Positions 17,761-26,577 of a stretch of DNA of 64,000 nucleotides are shown here, in pieces. This stretch comes from Caballeronia sp. M1242. Its GTDB lineage: Bacteria; Pseudomonadota; Gammaproteobacteria; Burkholderiales; Burkholderiaceae. The notes beneath the pieces were generated by a model, which did no database searches, was not told the origin of the DNA, and saw only the letters and a program-made list of their open reading frames with translations. The position numbers and the translations under genes were made by a program. The first letter of the stretch is position 1. Every line of letters begins with the position of its first letter. The DNA lies in NCBI RefSeq assembly GCF_017220215.1, contig NZ_CP071132.1, positions 434,001 through 498,000 of the forward strand, written 5' to 3'.

Positions 17761-18885
17761 TTACAGCGTCGATGTCATGCGCAAAGCATGTGCGTATTGC
17801 TGAAGTTCGCCGATGCTTTCTTCGAGTTCCGCGCTCAATTGCGCCATCAGTTCCGCAGCCGGCATCTCGCGCGCGAGCGCCGCCGCTTGCCCCGCCCACT
17901 GCGCGCCGTAGCCGAACTCGCCCTTCGCCTTCGCCGCCACGTGCAATGCCTTGCCGGCGTCGTAGGTGATCGGATAATCCGGATGCGCAGGCGCGTCCGC
18001 GCTGCGGCCCAGCTCCGTGAACTTGTTGACGAGACCACGCGCGGCCCGACCCGAGATCGCTGCTGTGAATGTTGTGCGAGTCGCGGCATCGCTCAGGATG
18101 GCGCGGCGAAAACCCGCGTCGATCGACGTCTCCGTGCAAGGCACGAAGGCCGTGCCCATTTGCGCCGCCTGCGCGCCGAGCGCGAGCGCCGCCGCGATGC
18201 CCGCGCCATCCATGATGCCGCCCGCCGCGATCACGGGAACGTCGAATTTGCGGGCGATCAGGCGCGTGAGCGCGAACGTCCCGATACGGTCGTCGTCGGC
18301 TTCGGTGTCGAAGACGCCGCGATGCCCGCCCGCTTCGACGCCCTGCGCGATGATCGCATCCATGCCCGCGGCGGCCACTTGTTCCGCTTCGCGTAGGTTG
18401 GTGGCGGCGGCCATCAGCGTAATGCCCGCCTTGCGCAACGCGTCTATCGCATCATTAGATGGCAGTCCGAAATGAAAGCTCACGATGGCGGGCTTCTCTT
18501 CGACGAACACCTTCAGCATGGCAACGTCGACGACGAAGCTCGTATAGATTTCGGCGAGCTCTTGCGGCGGTGTGGCGTCGTACTGCGCGAAAAGCGGCGC
18601 GAGCCAGGCGATCCATGCCTTCTCGACGGCCTCGTTCGCTTGCGCCGGACGATGGCAGAACACGTTGATGTTGAACGGCTTGTCTGTCAGCGCGCGCGTT
18701 TCGCGGATCACGTTGCGCGCGCCTTCCGCGTTCATCGCGCCGACGCCGAGCGAGCCGAGCCCGCCCGCATTCGATACGGCCGCCGCGAGCGTGGGCGTGC
18801 TCACGCCTGCCATCGGCGCCTGAATGATCGGCTTCGTGATGCCGAGCAAGGGCATCAAGGTGTTGTGTCTGGTCTGCTGAGTCAT
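17761..18885 (-). CDS. Nitronate monooxygenase / 2-nitropropane dioxygenase family (FMN)
   Basis: This is a protein of 374 residues with an FMN-dependent TIM barrel. Features include KPIIQAPMAGVSTPTLAAAV at the N-terminus, HFGLPSNDAI, AQGVEAGGHRGVFDT (family motif with the catalytic His region), PVIAAGGIMDGAGIAAAL and GAQAAQMGTAFVPCTET for the phosphate grip. Members oxidise propionate-3-nitronate or alkyl nitronates, and some reduce other substrates. The start has GAGAGG upstream. It is the first gene after a hairpin that follows mmsA, and it heads the TauD-ABC transporter run, so its role may be in that pathway. Confidence 0.9.
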   Translation of the reverse strand: MTQQTRHNTLMPLLGITKPIIQAPMAGVSTPTLAAAVSNAGGLGSLGVGAMNAEGARNVIRETRALTDKPFNINVFCHRPAQANEAVEKAWIAWLAPLFAQYDATPPQELAEIYTSFVVDVAMLKVFVEEKPAIVSFHFGLPSNDAIDALRKAGITLMAAATNLREAEQVAAAGMDAIIAQGVEAGGHRGVFDTEADDDRIGTFALTRLIARKFDVPVIAAGGIMDGAGIAAALALGAQAAQMGTAFVPCTETSIDAGFRRAILSDAATRTTFTAAISGRAARGLVNKFTELGRSADAPAHPDYPITYDAGKALHVAAKAKGEFGYGAQWAGQAAALAREMPAAELMAQLSAELEESIGELQQYAHALRMTSTL

Positions 18886-18929
18886 TCGAATGTCCTCTCA
18901 CGCGGTCAACCGGCACGCACAACGCACAA

Positions 18930-18960
18930 CGCCCGCTGAATTCCGAGAAGTCAGCGGGCG
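18930..18960 (-). terminator. Terminator hairpin between mmsA and the nitronate monooxygenase gene
   Basis: CGCCCGCTGA pairs perfectly with TCAGCGGGCG over an 11-base loop, 21 bp after the mmsA stop on the minus strand. The tail is TTGTGCGTTGTG, only moderately T-rich. It probably ends or attenuates mmsA transcription ahead of the downstream operon. Confidence 0.7.
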
Positions 18961-18981
18961 CCCAGTTCATGCACTTAAATA

Positions 18982-20493
18982 TTACTTCGCGGTCGGCATC
19001 ACGAATTCCGCGCCCTTCTCCGTGCTTTCGGGCCAACGCTGCATGATCGACTTCTGCTTCGTATAGAAGCGCACGCCTTCTTCGCCGTAAGCATGCGTGT
19101 CGCCAAAGAGCGAACGCTTCCAGCCGCCGAAGCCGTGCCATGCCATCGGCACCGGAATCGGCACGTTGATGCCGACCATGCCCACTTCGATGCGTCGGCC
19201 GAATTCGCGAGCGATGTGTCCATCGCGCGTGTAGCATGCGACGCCGTTGCCGAACTCGTGCGCGTTGACGAGATCCACCGCTTCGCTGAAGTCCTTCGCG
19301 CGCACGCACGCGAGCACCGGCCCGAAGATCTCTTCCTTGTAGATGCGCATCTCCGGCTTCACGTGGTCGAACAGCGTGCCGCCCGTGAAAAAGCCGTCTT
19401 CGTGACCCGGCACTTTCAGGCCGCGCCCGTCGACGACGAGTTGCGCGCCTTCGTCCACGCCCATCGCGATATAGCCTTCGATGCGTTCGAGCCCGGCGCG
19501 CGTGACGATCGGGCCCATCTCCGCGTCCGGCTCCATGCCGTTCTTGACGATGAGCTGACGGGCGCGTTCGGCGAGGCGCGGCACGATCTTGTCGGCGACA
19601 TCGCCCACCAGCACGGCGACCGAGATCGCCATGCAGCGTTCGCCCGCCGAGCCGTACGCCGCGCCGATCAGCGCATCGACGGCCTGGTCGATATCCGCAT
19701 CCGGCATCACGACCATATGATTCTTCGCGCCGCCGAGCGCCTGCACGCGCTTGCCGTGCTTCGCGCCCGTTTCGTAGATGTAGTTCGCAATAGGCGTCGA
19801 GCCGACGAAGCTGATCGCGCGAACGTCCGGATGTTCGAGCAGCGCATCCACGACGACCTTGTCGCCCTGAACGACGTTGAAGATACCGTCGGGCAAGCCG
19901 GCTTTCTTCAGCAGATTCGCCATGAAGAGCGACGCGGACGGATCGCGCTCGCTCGGCTTCAGAATGAACGCGTTGCCCGTTGCAATGGCGACCGGGAACA
20001 TCCAGCACGGCACCATGCACGGAAAATTGAACGGCGTGATGCCCGCGACGATGCCGAGCGGCTGGCGCAGCGTCCAGTTGTCCATGCCCGTGGAGACTTG
20101 TTCCGTGAAGTCGCCTTTCAGCAGTTGCGGAATGCCGCACGCGAATTCGATCACTTCGATGCCGCGCGTCACTTCGCCTTGCGCGTCCGTGAACACTTTG
20201 CCGTGCTCGGCCGTGATGATCGCGGCGAGCTCGTCGCGGTGCTGATTCATCAGTTCGAGAAAGCGCTGCATGATGCGCGCGCGGCGGATGGGCGGCGTGT
20301 CGCGCCATGCGGGAAACGCCGCCTTCGCGCTTTGCACCGCCGCTTCGACGTCCGCCGCTTCGCCCAGCACGAGCTTGCGCGGACGCTCGCCGGTCGCGGG
20401 GTTGAAGATGGGCTGCGAGCGCGCGCCCGATCCGCTCACCCGCTCGCCGTGGATGTAGTGGACGACATCGGCGGTATCGTTGAAGGCTTGCAT
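18982..20493 (-). CDS. mmsA: CoA-acylating methylmalonate-semialdehyde dehydrogenase
   Basis: This is a protein of 503 residues, the normal family length. It converts malonate or methylmalonate semialdehyde to acetyl-CoA or propionyl-CoA with NAD. Evidence includes NPATGERPRKLVLG at the N-terminus, GITPFNFPCMVPCWMFPVAIATGNAF, the NAD loop FVGSTPIANYIYETG, and the catalytic Cys in GSAGERCMAISVAV, the CMA form typical of MmsA/IolA. AGGAG lies seven bases before the ATG. It is divergent from a LysR gene that probably controls it. The associated pathway (valine, inositol or beta-alanine) cannot be decided because no partner gene is present. Confidence 0.92.
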   Translation of the reverse strand: MQAFNDTADVVHYIHGERVSGSGARSQPIFNPATGERPRKLVLGEAADVEAAVQSAKAAFPAWRDTPPIRRARIMQRFLELMNQHRDELAAIITAEHGKVFTDAQGEVTRGIEVIEFACGIPQLLKGDFTEQVSTGMDNWTLRQPLGIVAGITPFNFPCMVPCWMFPVAIATGNAFILKPSERDPSASLFMANLLKKAGLPDGIFNVVQGDKVVVDALLEHPDVRAISFVGSTPIANYIYETGAKHGKRVQALGGAKNHMVVMPDADIDQAVDALIGAAYGSAGERCMAISVAVLVGDVADKIVPRLAERARQLIVKNGMEPDAEMGPIVTRAGLERIEGYIAMGVDEGAQLVVDGRGLKVPGHEDGFFTGGTLFDHVKPEMRIYKEEIFGPVLACVRAKDFSEAVDLVNAHEFGNGVACYTRDGHIAREFGRRIEVGMVGINVPIPVPMAWHGFGGWKRSLFGDTHAYGEEGVRFYTKQKSIMQRWPESTEKGAEFVMPTAK

Positions 20494-20586
20494 TTCGTCT
20501 CCTGTCTCGAACGTTTCGGCAATACGACAAGTGTAGGAAGCGAATCGAGCCGTGCAAAGGCGCTATGATTGAACTCGTTGTTCACT

Positions 20587-21546
20587 ATGGCAAACAATCC
20601 GCGCATGGACGAGCAAAAGATCGAGGCGCTCTGGACGCATCTGCACTGGCTGACGGTGCTCGCCGAACAAGGCAGCTACACGGCGGCGGCGGCGCGGCTG
20701 GGCGTGAGCAAGGCGGCGATGAGCCAGCGCATCGCGGAACTGGAGCGCGCGGCCGGCGTGCCGCTCGTCACGCGCACGACGCGCAGCGTGCGCTTCACGG
20801 AAGCGGGCCGCCGGCTCGTCGACGATACGCGCGCACAGTACGCGCAGATTGCGACGAGTTTTTCGAGCGTGCGCGAGATGGCGGGCGTGGCGCGCGGCCT
20901 GATTCGTATGACGGCGCCGGTGGCTTTCGCGCGGCAGCAGATTGTGCCGAAGCTCGCGGGCTTTCTGCACGCGCATCCGGAAGTGCGCGTGCAACTGGAG
21001 GCGTCGGACCGGCTGACGTCGATTGCGACTGAAGGCTTCGATCTCGCCATTCGTCATAGCGCGCAGGCGCCGGAAACGCATGTCGCGTGGAAGCTGTGCG
21101 ATACGCATTCGGTGATCGTCGCGACGCGCGCCTATTTGCGGCGGCGCGGCACGCCCGCCACGCCCGCCGATCTCGCCGTGCACGACTGCCTGTACTATCC
21201 GCGCACGCAAGCCGCGAGCATCTGGTCGTTCGTGCGCAAGGGCGCGCGCAAGACCACGGCGGGACCGTTCACGCTCGCGATCAACGGCGCGTTCTCGGCG
21301 AACAACAGCGAATTGCTGCGCGATGCGGCGCTCGACGATCTCGGCATCGCGCTATTGCCCGACTTCACGGCGCAAGCGGCGGTGCAGGCCGGCAAGCTCG
21401 TCGTGCTGCTGCCGGACTGGCGGCCCGTGGGCGCGTTCGCGGATCAGCTTTACGTGGTGCGGCCCTATGCGACGCATGTGCCGCGCGCCGTCGCGCTATT
21501 CATCGGGTACCTGCGCGAGGCTTTCGCGGGCGGCTTTCCGCTTTGA
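20587..21546 (+). CDS. LysR family transcriptional regulator, divergent from mmsA
   Basis: This is a protein of about 319 residues. The N-terminal winged helix-turn-helix (LHWLTVLAEQGSYTAAAARLGVSKAAMSQRIAELE) is followed by a LysR substrate domain (MAGVARGLIRMTAPVAFARQQIVPKL). No good ribosome site is visible. ATG 20587 (MANNPRMDEQ) or 20605 is more likely than the TTG upstream. The 93-bp gap to mmsA is where its binding site should lie, but I found no clear T-N11-A palindrome. By sequence it belongs to the group often annotated near dehydrogenases. Confidence 0.88.
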   Translation: MANNPRMDEQKIEALWTHLHWLTVLAEQGSYTAAAARLGVSKAAMSQRIAELERAAGVPLVTRTTRSVRFTEAGRRLVDDTRAQYAQIATSFSSVREMAGVARGLIRMTAPVAFARQQIVPKLAGFLHAHPEVRVQLEASDRLTSIATEGFDLAIRHSAQAPETHVAWKLCDTHSVIVATRAYLRRRGTPATPADLAVHDCLYYPRTQAASIWSFVRKGARKTTAGPFTLAINGAFSANNSELLRDAALDDLGIALLPDFTAQAAVQAGKLVVLLPDWRPVGAFADQLYVVRPYATHVPRAVALFIGYLREAFAGGFPL

Positions 21547-21571
21547 GGCGGTCGCTGCGTCGTTCGGTGGA

Positions 21572-21787
21572 TCACGTCACATAGAGCAGGCAACCCACCG
21601 AAGTGAGGCAGGTGCACGCGCTCGCGTAAAAGAACCACGTCGAGCGCAGAACGCGAAAGCGCTCTTCGTCGAGCCGGTCGTCAGGGAGATGCCAGAGGTC
21701 GAGATAGGTCGCGATCGTGCAGGAAAGCAGTGCAACCGCCGATAGTGAGGAGACCAAAAAGAATAGGCCCCAGGCGAGATCGTTCAT
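21572..21787 (-). CDS. Small two-helix membrane protein of unknown function
   Basis: This is a protein of 71 residues starting MNDLAWGLFF. Two hydrophobic segments are visible, about 5-28 (GLFFLVSSLSAVALLSCTIA) and about 50-70 (WFFYASACTCLTSVGCLLYV), separated by a charged stretch (DDRLDEERFRVLRST). The open frame continues upstream to 21916, but the added residues are polar and frame-like only. No strong ribosome site is present. It lies between the LysR gene and the aldolase terminator. I do not recognise the family. Confidence 0.5.
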   Translation of the reverse strand: MNDLAWGLFFLVSSLSAVALLSCTIATYLDLWHLPDDRLDEERFRVLRSTWFFYASACTCLTSVGCLLYVT

Positions 21788-21971
21788 AGTGAGGGCGTCG
21801 GCTATGGTTCGGCACGCGGTGCCGTGACGAATGACGACCGCAAGCTGGCGAAACGCGTTGCGTCTCGCGGCTCGTGTCCCATATGTTGAAGTATAGGGAC
21901 CGAGCATACGCGCCACAACAACGGCAAACCCCAGTTAATAATCGGATGGATTGCGCACGGGGCCTGCCATG

Positions 21972-22001
21972 AAAAACGCGCCCACGAAGGGGCGCGTTTT
22001 T
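21972..22001 (-). terminator. Intrinsic terminator of the class I aldolase gene
   Basis: The 12-bp stem AAAAACGCGCCC / GGGCGCGTTTTT has a 6-base loop, 22 bp after the aldolase stop on the minus strand. A-tracts on one side and T-tracts on the other would let it work in both directions. Confidence 0.85.
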
Positions 22002-22023
22002 CGTGAAAGCAGTCAGTCGATGC

Positions 22024-22920
22024 TTAGACCTTCTCGACCGACGCCTCGTAAATCTCGTCGATAGACTTCGCAAGCGTCGCGTTGAACTCGCTGTCGCTCA
22101 TCGACTTCTGAAGCTCGTTGATCAGCGCGCGCGAGAAGCTCGCGATCATGCCGTGATTCTCGGCGAGGCGCTTGCATGCGTCGGTGCGCGAATAGCCGCC
22201 CGACAGCGCGACCACGCGCACGACGCGCGGATGCTCGATCAGCGGCCGATAGAAGTCCGCTTCGTCCGGAATGGTGAGCTTGATCATCACGTTGCTCGAT
22301 TCCGGCAGTGCGTCCAGCCCCTTGAGCAGCTCGTCGCGCAGAATCTTTTCCGCGCCCTTCTTGTCCGGACTCTTGATCGAGACTTCCGGTTCGAGAATCG
22401 GCACCAGACCCTGCGCGATGATCTGCGCGCCTACTTCGAACTGCTGCTGCGCGACCGCCGCGATGCCCTTCTCGTTCGCCTGATGGATGACCGAGCGCAT
22501 CTTCGTGCCGAACACGCCGAGCTTCGCGGCGCGCTGGAGCAGCTCGTCGAGGCCGGGAATCGGCTTCATCACCTGAACGCCGTCGGCCTCGGCTTCGAGG
22601 CCCTTGTCGACCTTCAGGAACGGCACGACGCCGCGGTCTTCCCACAGGAACGTGGGCACCGGCTTGCCTTCGGCTTCGCCGTCCATCGTGCGTTCGAACA
22701 GGATCGCGCCGATCACCTTGTCGCCCGTGAAGGCGGGCGCGGTCATGATGCGCACGCGCATGTCGTGCATCAGCTTGAACATTTCGGCGTCGCCGTTGTA
22801 GGCGTCATCCGGAATTCCGTATTGACGCAGCGCGCCGGGCGTCGAACCACCGCTTTGATCCAGAGCGGCGATGAAACCCTGCTTTTCCGCCATCTGCGCC
22901 AGCATCTTCTCGTTAGCCAC
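22024..22920 (-). CDS. Class I fructose-bisphosphate aldolase
   Basis: This is a protein of about 298 residues. It cleaves fructose-1,6-bisphosphate to DHAP and glyceraldehyde-3-phosphate through a Schiff base. QGFIAALDQSGGSTPGALR is the N-terminal family signature. VPILEPEVSI carries conserved Glu residues, VMIKLTIP holds the Schiff-base lysine, and VVALSGGYSRTDA binds phosphate. The start is chosen as GTG at 22920 (reading V/M-ANEKMLAQ): GGAGGA sits six bases upstream of it, whereas the ATG two codons earlier touches the GGAGGA with no spacing. It stands as a single gene with its own terminator. Confidence 0.9.
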   Translation of the reverse strand: MANEKMLAQMAEKQGFIAALDQSGGSTPGALRQYGIPDDAYNGDAEMFKLMHDMRVRIMTAPAFTGDKVIGAILFERTMDGEAEGKPVPTFLWEDRGVVPFLKVDKGLEAEADGVQVMKPIPGLDELLQRAAKLGVFGTKMRSVIHQANEKGIAAVAQQQFEVGAQIIAQGLVPILEPEVSIKSPDKKGAEKILRDELLKGLDALPESSNVMIKLTIPDEADFYRPLIEHPRVVRVVALSGGYSRTDACKRLAENHGMIASFSRALINELQKSMSDSEFNATLAKSIDEIYEASVEKV

Positions 22921-23082
22921 GAGCATTCCTCCTCAAAGTTCAAACACCGGAGCGCGCGAGCACGGTCCGGGCTTTTGGTTCAACTCCTTCAAGTTTAATG
23001 GTTTTGAGGCGTGGCTTTCTCGTGCAAATCCGCCAAATCCCCGGCGTTGCGGCCATTCGCGGGGCGTTTTCGCGCCGAAAGA

Positions 23083-23466
23083 TCAGGAAGCAGCGGAATT
23101 GAGGTCGCCGGGCGCGACAGGCTCTGCCGTGCTTGCGCCCGCTCGCCGGAGCGCGCTGGCGGCGCGGCGCAAGAATGACGGCGTGGCGGATTGCACCGGG
23201 AGCGATTCCGGCTGTTCCGGCGCCTGCGGTATTTCCGGCGCTTCGGGAAAGAGCGCGTCGCGGGCATCGGCGCATCGCGCGTTCAGCTGGCGGCGCATGT
23301 CCGGATGGTCGATGAGCGCCTGCGCGGAAGCCATTCCGTGCTCGAATTGCAGCGCGTAGGCGATGTCGGCGAAATTCTCGTAGCGGCCGCTATCGGCCAG
23401 TTCCAGCGCCAGCGTGACGGTGCGCTGGCGGTTCCATGCGGCGAGATCGTCGTGGCCCGTGCTCAC
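23083..23466 (-). CDS. Hypothetical protein, Burkholderiales type
   Basis: This is a protein of about 127 residues. GTG at 23466 is the likely start because GAGAGG sits about six bases upstream; a TTG 18 bases further up is in frame but has no site. The N-terminal two thirds is helical (DDLAAWNRQRTVTLALELADSG then FADIAYALQFEHGMASAQALIDHPDMRRQL). The last third is Pro/Ala-rich and disordered. There is no signal peptide or TM helix. I do not recognise a function; it is transcribed upstream of and parallel to the aldolase. Confidence 0.6.
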   Translation of the reverse strand: MSTGHDDLAAWNRQRTVTLALELADSGRYENFADIAYALQFEHGMASAQALIDHPDMRRQLNARCADARDALFPEAPEIPQAPEQPESLPVQSATPSFLRRAASALRRAGASTAEPVAPGDLNSAAS

Positions 23467-23607
23467 ACATGCCTCTCTCGGCAATGAGGTGCGGACGATG
23501 TTAGCCCGAGCGCCGCCGGTTTTCCGTTGTCATGTCACAACATTCGCACAAAAAGTACGACGAGAAGCAGTCGCGCCGCGCGCCGCACGGCCGTTCGGGT
23601 GAGCGCG

Positions 23608-24477
23608 TTACCAGGCCGCCGCGAAGGTCCGCACCGCGCGGTTAAAGGCGCCGGGACTCGCGACGTTCATTCCGTGCGATGCCCCGGCAATCGTCTCGCG
23701 CTCGGCAAATTCGATCCACTCGTCGAGCTTTTCGACGTTGCTGCGGAACATGCGCGGACTCTTCTGTCCGTCGATCAAAAGCGTGCGGCACTTGATGTCG
23801 CGCGCCGCCTCGCGCGTGTAGGCGGGCAGCGGATCGCGAAACTGCTTCGGCAGCGTGAGCGCGTTGTCGAGCGCCATGCGCCGGAAGCTCTCCGTGCTCT
23901 TGCGCCAGAAGCCCGGCATGCTGACCGAATCGACGAACATTTCGAGACCCGCGTCGAACTCGCCGGCTTCGATCAGTTCCGCGACGCGCGTGCGCAGCGC
24001 GTTCGTCGCCGGCGGCAGCGCGGCGGGCGCGGCCTGAGCCGACGTTTGCAGCGGACCGCCCGGGTCGGCGAGCGTCAGCGTCTTTACGAGCCGCGGATAC
24101 TCACGCGCCAGATGAAACGCGATGCAGCCGCCGCGCGAATGCCCGACGAGATGCACGGGCGCGAGGTCCAGCGCGGCGATGAAGTCCGCCATTTCCGCGA
24201 CGTGCGCTTCCCAGCCGAAGTCGCCCTGTACGTACGCGTCGACGGCCGGCCAATAGTGGCTCAGGCTCGGCGCGATGCAGCGAAAGTCTTCGCCGAGCGG
24301 CGCCAGTTGCGCGCTCCACCAGCGGAAATCGCACAGCGACCCGTGAATGAACAGCAACGGCTCGCCTTCGCCGCATTCCACGTAAGGCACGGAGATGCCC
24401 GACGCCACCGTCGCAAACGACGGTTCGGGCAGGGTTTGCACTGCGGCCAGCACGGCGGGATCGGTACGCGCGTTCAT
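23608..24477 (-). CDS. Alpha/beta hydrolase
   Basis: This is a protein of 289 residues. The oxyanion-hole motif HGSLCDFRWW is followed by the nucleophile elbow GHSRGG (Ser) and a C-terminal GASHGMN with the catalytic His. DPGG after strand 6 and LLIDGQKSPRMF place the acid. The ATG at 24477 has a strong GAAAGGAG site; the frame is open far upstream, but that DNA belongs to the divergent LysR gene. The substrate (ester, lactone or haloalkane) is unknown. The adjacent divergent LysR gene probably regulates it. Confidence 0.88.
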   Translation of the reverse strand: MNARTDPAVLAAVQTLPEPSFATVASGISVPYVECGEGEPLLFIHGSLCDFRWWSAQLAPLGEDFRCIAPSLSHYWPAVDAYVQGDFGWEAHVAEMADFIAALDLAPVHLVGHSRGGCIAFHLAREYPRLVKTLTLADPGGPLQTSAQAAPAALPPATNALRTRVAELIEAGEFDAGLEMFVDSVSMPGFWRKSTESFRRMALDNALTLPKQFRDPLPAYTREAARDIKCRTLLIDGQKSPRMFRSNVEKLDEWIEFAERETIAGASHGMNVASPGAFNRAVRTFAAAW

Positions 24478-24573
24478 TGGTTCGCTCCTTTCCTGCACTA
24501 TGCCGCGCCCCGATGCAAAAGAAAATCGCATAATATTGATAGAACCGTTCAGCTTTTCTGATGGCGCGCCCTC

Positions 24574-25437
24574 TTGACCACGAACGTAAAAGCCCTCGAC
24601 CTCGACGTTCTCTCGATGATCGTCGCCGTCGCCGACACCGGAAACATCAGCCGCGCGGCGGAGCTGGTGCATCGCTCGCAATCGGCCGTGAGCATGCAGA
24701 TCAAGACGCTCGAAACCGCGCTCGGCAAGGCGCTTTTCGTGCGCAAGCCGCGCAGCGTGGTGCCCACGCAAGACGGCGAAGTGCTGCTCGCCTACGCGCG
24801 CCGCATGATCGCGCTGCGCGACGAAGCGTGGGCGGCGGTCGTGCGGCCCGACGTGACCGGGCGCGTGGTGATCGGCGTGCCGGACGACTACGCGTCGTCG
24901 CTCTTTCCGCCGATTCTCAAGAAATTTTCCGCGACGTATCCGAAGGTCGAGATTCAAGTGGTCGGCCTGCCGAGCGCCGCGCTCGCGCCCATGCTGAAAG
25001 ACGGCGCGGTCGATCTCGTCTGCGCGACGCGCATCAAGGGCATCACGGGCGAATTCCTGCGACACGAGCCGATGGTTTGGGCCGCCGCGCCGAGCGCCAA
25101 CGAAATCTGGCGCGAGCGGCCGCTGCCGATCGCGGTGTTTCTGCCCGGCAGCGTCGCGCGCGAGAACGCCATTCGCAGTCTGGAGCGGGCGCGCATCGGC
25201 TATCGCACGTCTTACGAAAGTCCTAGCCTGCTCGGACTCTTGACGATGGTCGAAGCCGGTCTCGCCGTCGCGCCGCTCGCGAAATGCGCGGTGCCGTCGC
25301 GGTTCACGCTGCTCGGGCAGGCGCACGGGCTGCCGGAAATCGCGGCGCTGGAAGTGGTGCTCGCGCGCAGCGCGGCCTCGAAGCGTCCGCCGTGCGATTT
25401 TCTGGCGGAGCGCATCATCGCGGAGTTGCGGCGTTGA
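24574..25437 (+). CDS. LysR family regulator with TTG start
   Basis: This is a protein of 287 residues. The helix-turn-helix is near the N-terminus (LSMIVAVADTGNISRAAELVHRSQSAVSMQIKTLE), followed by the type 2 periplasmic-binding-like effector domain (VTGRVVIGVPDDYASSLFPPIL). TTG is used because the next in-frame ATG would remove the first helix. It is divergent from the alpha/beta hydrolase with a 96-bp AT-richer gap (CATAATATTGATAGAA). Its 3' end overlaps the 3' end of the convergent squalene/phytoene synthase gene by 23 bases. Confidence 0.88.
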   Translation: MTTNVKALDLDVLSMIVAVADTGNISRAAELVHRSQSAVSMQIKTLETALGKALFVRKPRSVVPTQDGEVLLAYARRMIALRDEAWAAVVRPDVTGRVVIGVPDDYASSLFPPILKKFSATYPKVEIQVVGLPSAALAPMLKDGAVDLVCATRIKGITGEFLRHEPMVWAAAPSANEIWRERPLPIAVFLPGSVARENAIRSLERARIGYRTSYESPSLLGLLTMVEAGLAVAPLAKCAVPSRFTLLGQAHGLPEIAALEVVLARSAASKRPPCDFLAERIIAELRR

Positions 25438-26476
25438 GTTCCGCTTCGATCGCGCCCATGCGACGCGACGCCCACGCGCGCACCAATCTGTTCGATGCGA
25501 CCAGCGGCAGCGACGCAGCCATGATGCGATAGACGTCGTTGCGGCGAACCTTCGAGACGCGCGCGGGGTCGAGCCACGCGTCGTTGCGCGCAAGCAGCAC
25601 CAGCGTCTCCAGGCCGATCATGATCGGCCACAGGCACGCGAGCCGCAGCCGCACGGCGCTCGCGGGAATGGCGAAGGTGTAGTCGAGCGCATCGCGATAC
25701 AGCGCGAGCGTCGTGCGCAGCAGGTCCGCGAGCACGGGCCGCGCTCCCGCCGAAGCGCTTGAATCGAGCAGATCCGTCGGCGTCAGGCCATGACGCGCGA
25801 GCATGTCGCCGGGCAGATAGCATCGGCCGATGCGCAGATCGCGCGCGCAATCGCGCAGCACGTTCGTCATCTGCAACGCTTGGCCGAAGCGCACGCCGCG
25901 CGCGAGCATCGCGTCGGGCGCGGCCTTCAGCGTGACCGGGCTGTGCGCGTAGGTCATCTTCGTCCAGAACTCGCCGACGCATCCCGCGACGAGATACGTA
26001 TAGCGGTCGAGTTCGTCGAAGCGTTGCAGGGCGATCACTTGCCCGGACGTCTCGTCGGGGAACGTGCGCAGATCGAACTCCATGCCGGTGGTCAGCGTCG
26101 TGACGATGTCGCGCACGGCGGCGCGGTCGGCCGCATTCGTCTCGCGCAGGATCGCAAGCGCCGCGCCGAGCGATTCGAGCAGCGTGCGCTCGTCCGGCTG
26201 CGCCTGCTGGCCGGCCACTTCGCTTTCGATGCGCGAGAGCGCGCCGTCGTCGGGCTCGCCGTTGACCTGCGCGCGCAACGACAGCAGCAGCGCCAGACGC
26301 CGCTCCGGCGCCACGAGCGAGGTATCCGCGATGGTATCGGCCGCCCGCGCGAGCAGATACGCCAGTCCGATAGGGTCGCGCATGCCGGGCGGCAGGATGC
26401 GCAGCGTCAGATAGAAAGACCGGGAAACGCGCTTCAGCAACGGGCCCAGCAGAAACGCGCGGGGTGATGGGTTCAT
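25415..26476 (-). CDS. Squalene/phytoene synthase family prenyltransferase
   Basis: This is a protein of 353 residues. It couples two prenyl diphosphates head to head. Both aspartate-rich motifs are present: DTIAD (in LLARAADTIADTS) and DCARD (in NVLRDCARDLR). RSFYLTLRILP at the N-terminus and the GCVGEFWTKM segment resemble the squalene synthase type (ERG9-like) more than HpnC/HpnD. Known squalene makers in this group work next to hpn or carotenoid genes. Here no partner (shc, hpnE, crt) is in the window, so the product is uncertain. Confidence 0.85.
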   Translation of the reverse strand: MNPSPRAFLLGPLLKRVSRSFYLTLRILPPGMRDPIGLAYLLARAADTIADTSLVAPERRLALLLSLRAQVNGEPDDGALSRIESEVAGQQAQPDERTLLESLGAALAILRETNAADRAAVRDIVTTLTTGMEFDLRTFPDETSGQVIALQRFDELDRYTYLVAGCVGEFWTKMTYAHSPVTLKAAPDAMLARGVRFGQALQMTNVLRDCARDLRIGRCYLPGDMLARHGLTPTDLLDSSASAGARPVLADLLRTTLALYRDALDYTFAIPASAVRLRLACLWPIMIGLETLVLLARNDAWLDPARVSKVRRNDVYRIMAASLPLVASNRLVRAWASRRMGAIEAELNAATPR

Positions 26477-26548
26477 GTGTCGGATCGGAGACTCGGCGAG
26501 GCGCGCGGCCGTGCGCGCCGCCGCATTGTATCCGTCCGTGCGGTTTCG

Positions 26549-26577
26549 CTAGCGCATTCGCTGCGCTCGTGCGCTAG
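26549..26577 (-). terminator. Hairpin at the end of rlpA
   Basis: CTAGCGCA pairs with TGCGCTAG over a 13-base loop. The stem contains the rlpA stop codon. No T-tract follows on the minus strand, so it may be an mRNA-stabilising hairpin rather than an intrinsic terminator. Confidence 0.35.

Noticed and set aside
18455..20557. 700-codon frame over mmsA and the nitronate gene
   Set aside because: It is a shadow in another frame; both real genes have good starts, motifs and a hairpin between them.
24478..25593. Upstream extension of the alpha/beta hydrolase frame to 25593
   Set aside because: The added residues are Arg-rich and lie over the divergent LysR gene. A strong ribosome site fixes the start at 24477.
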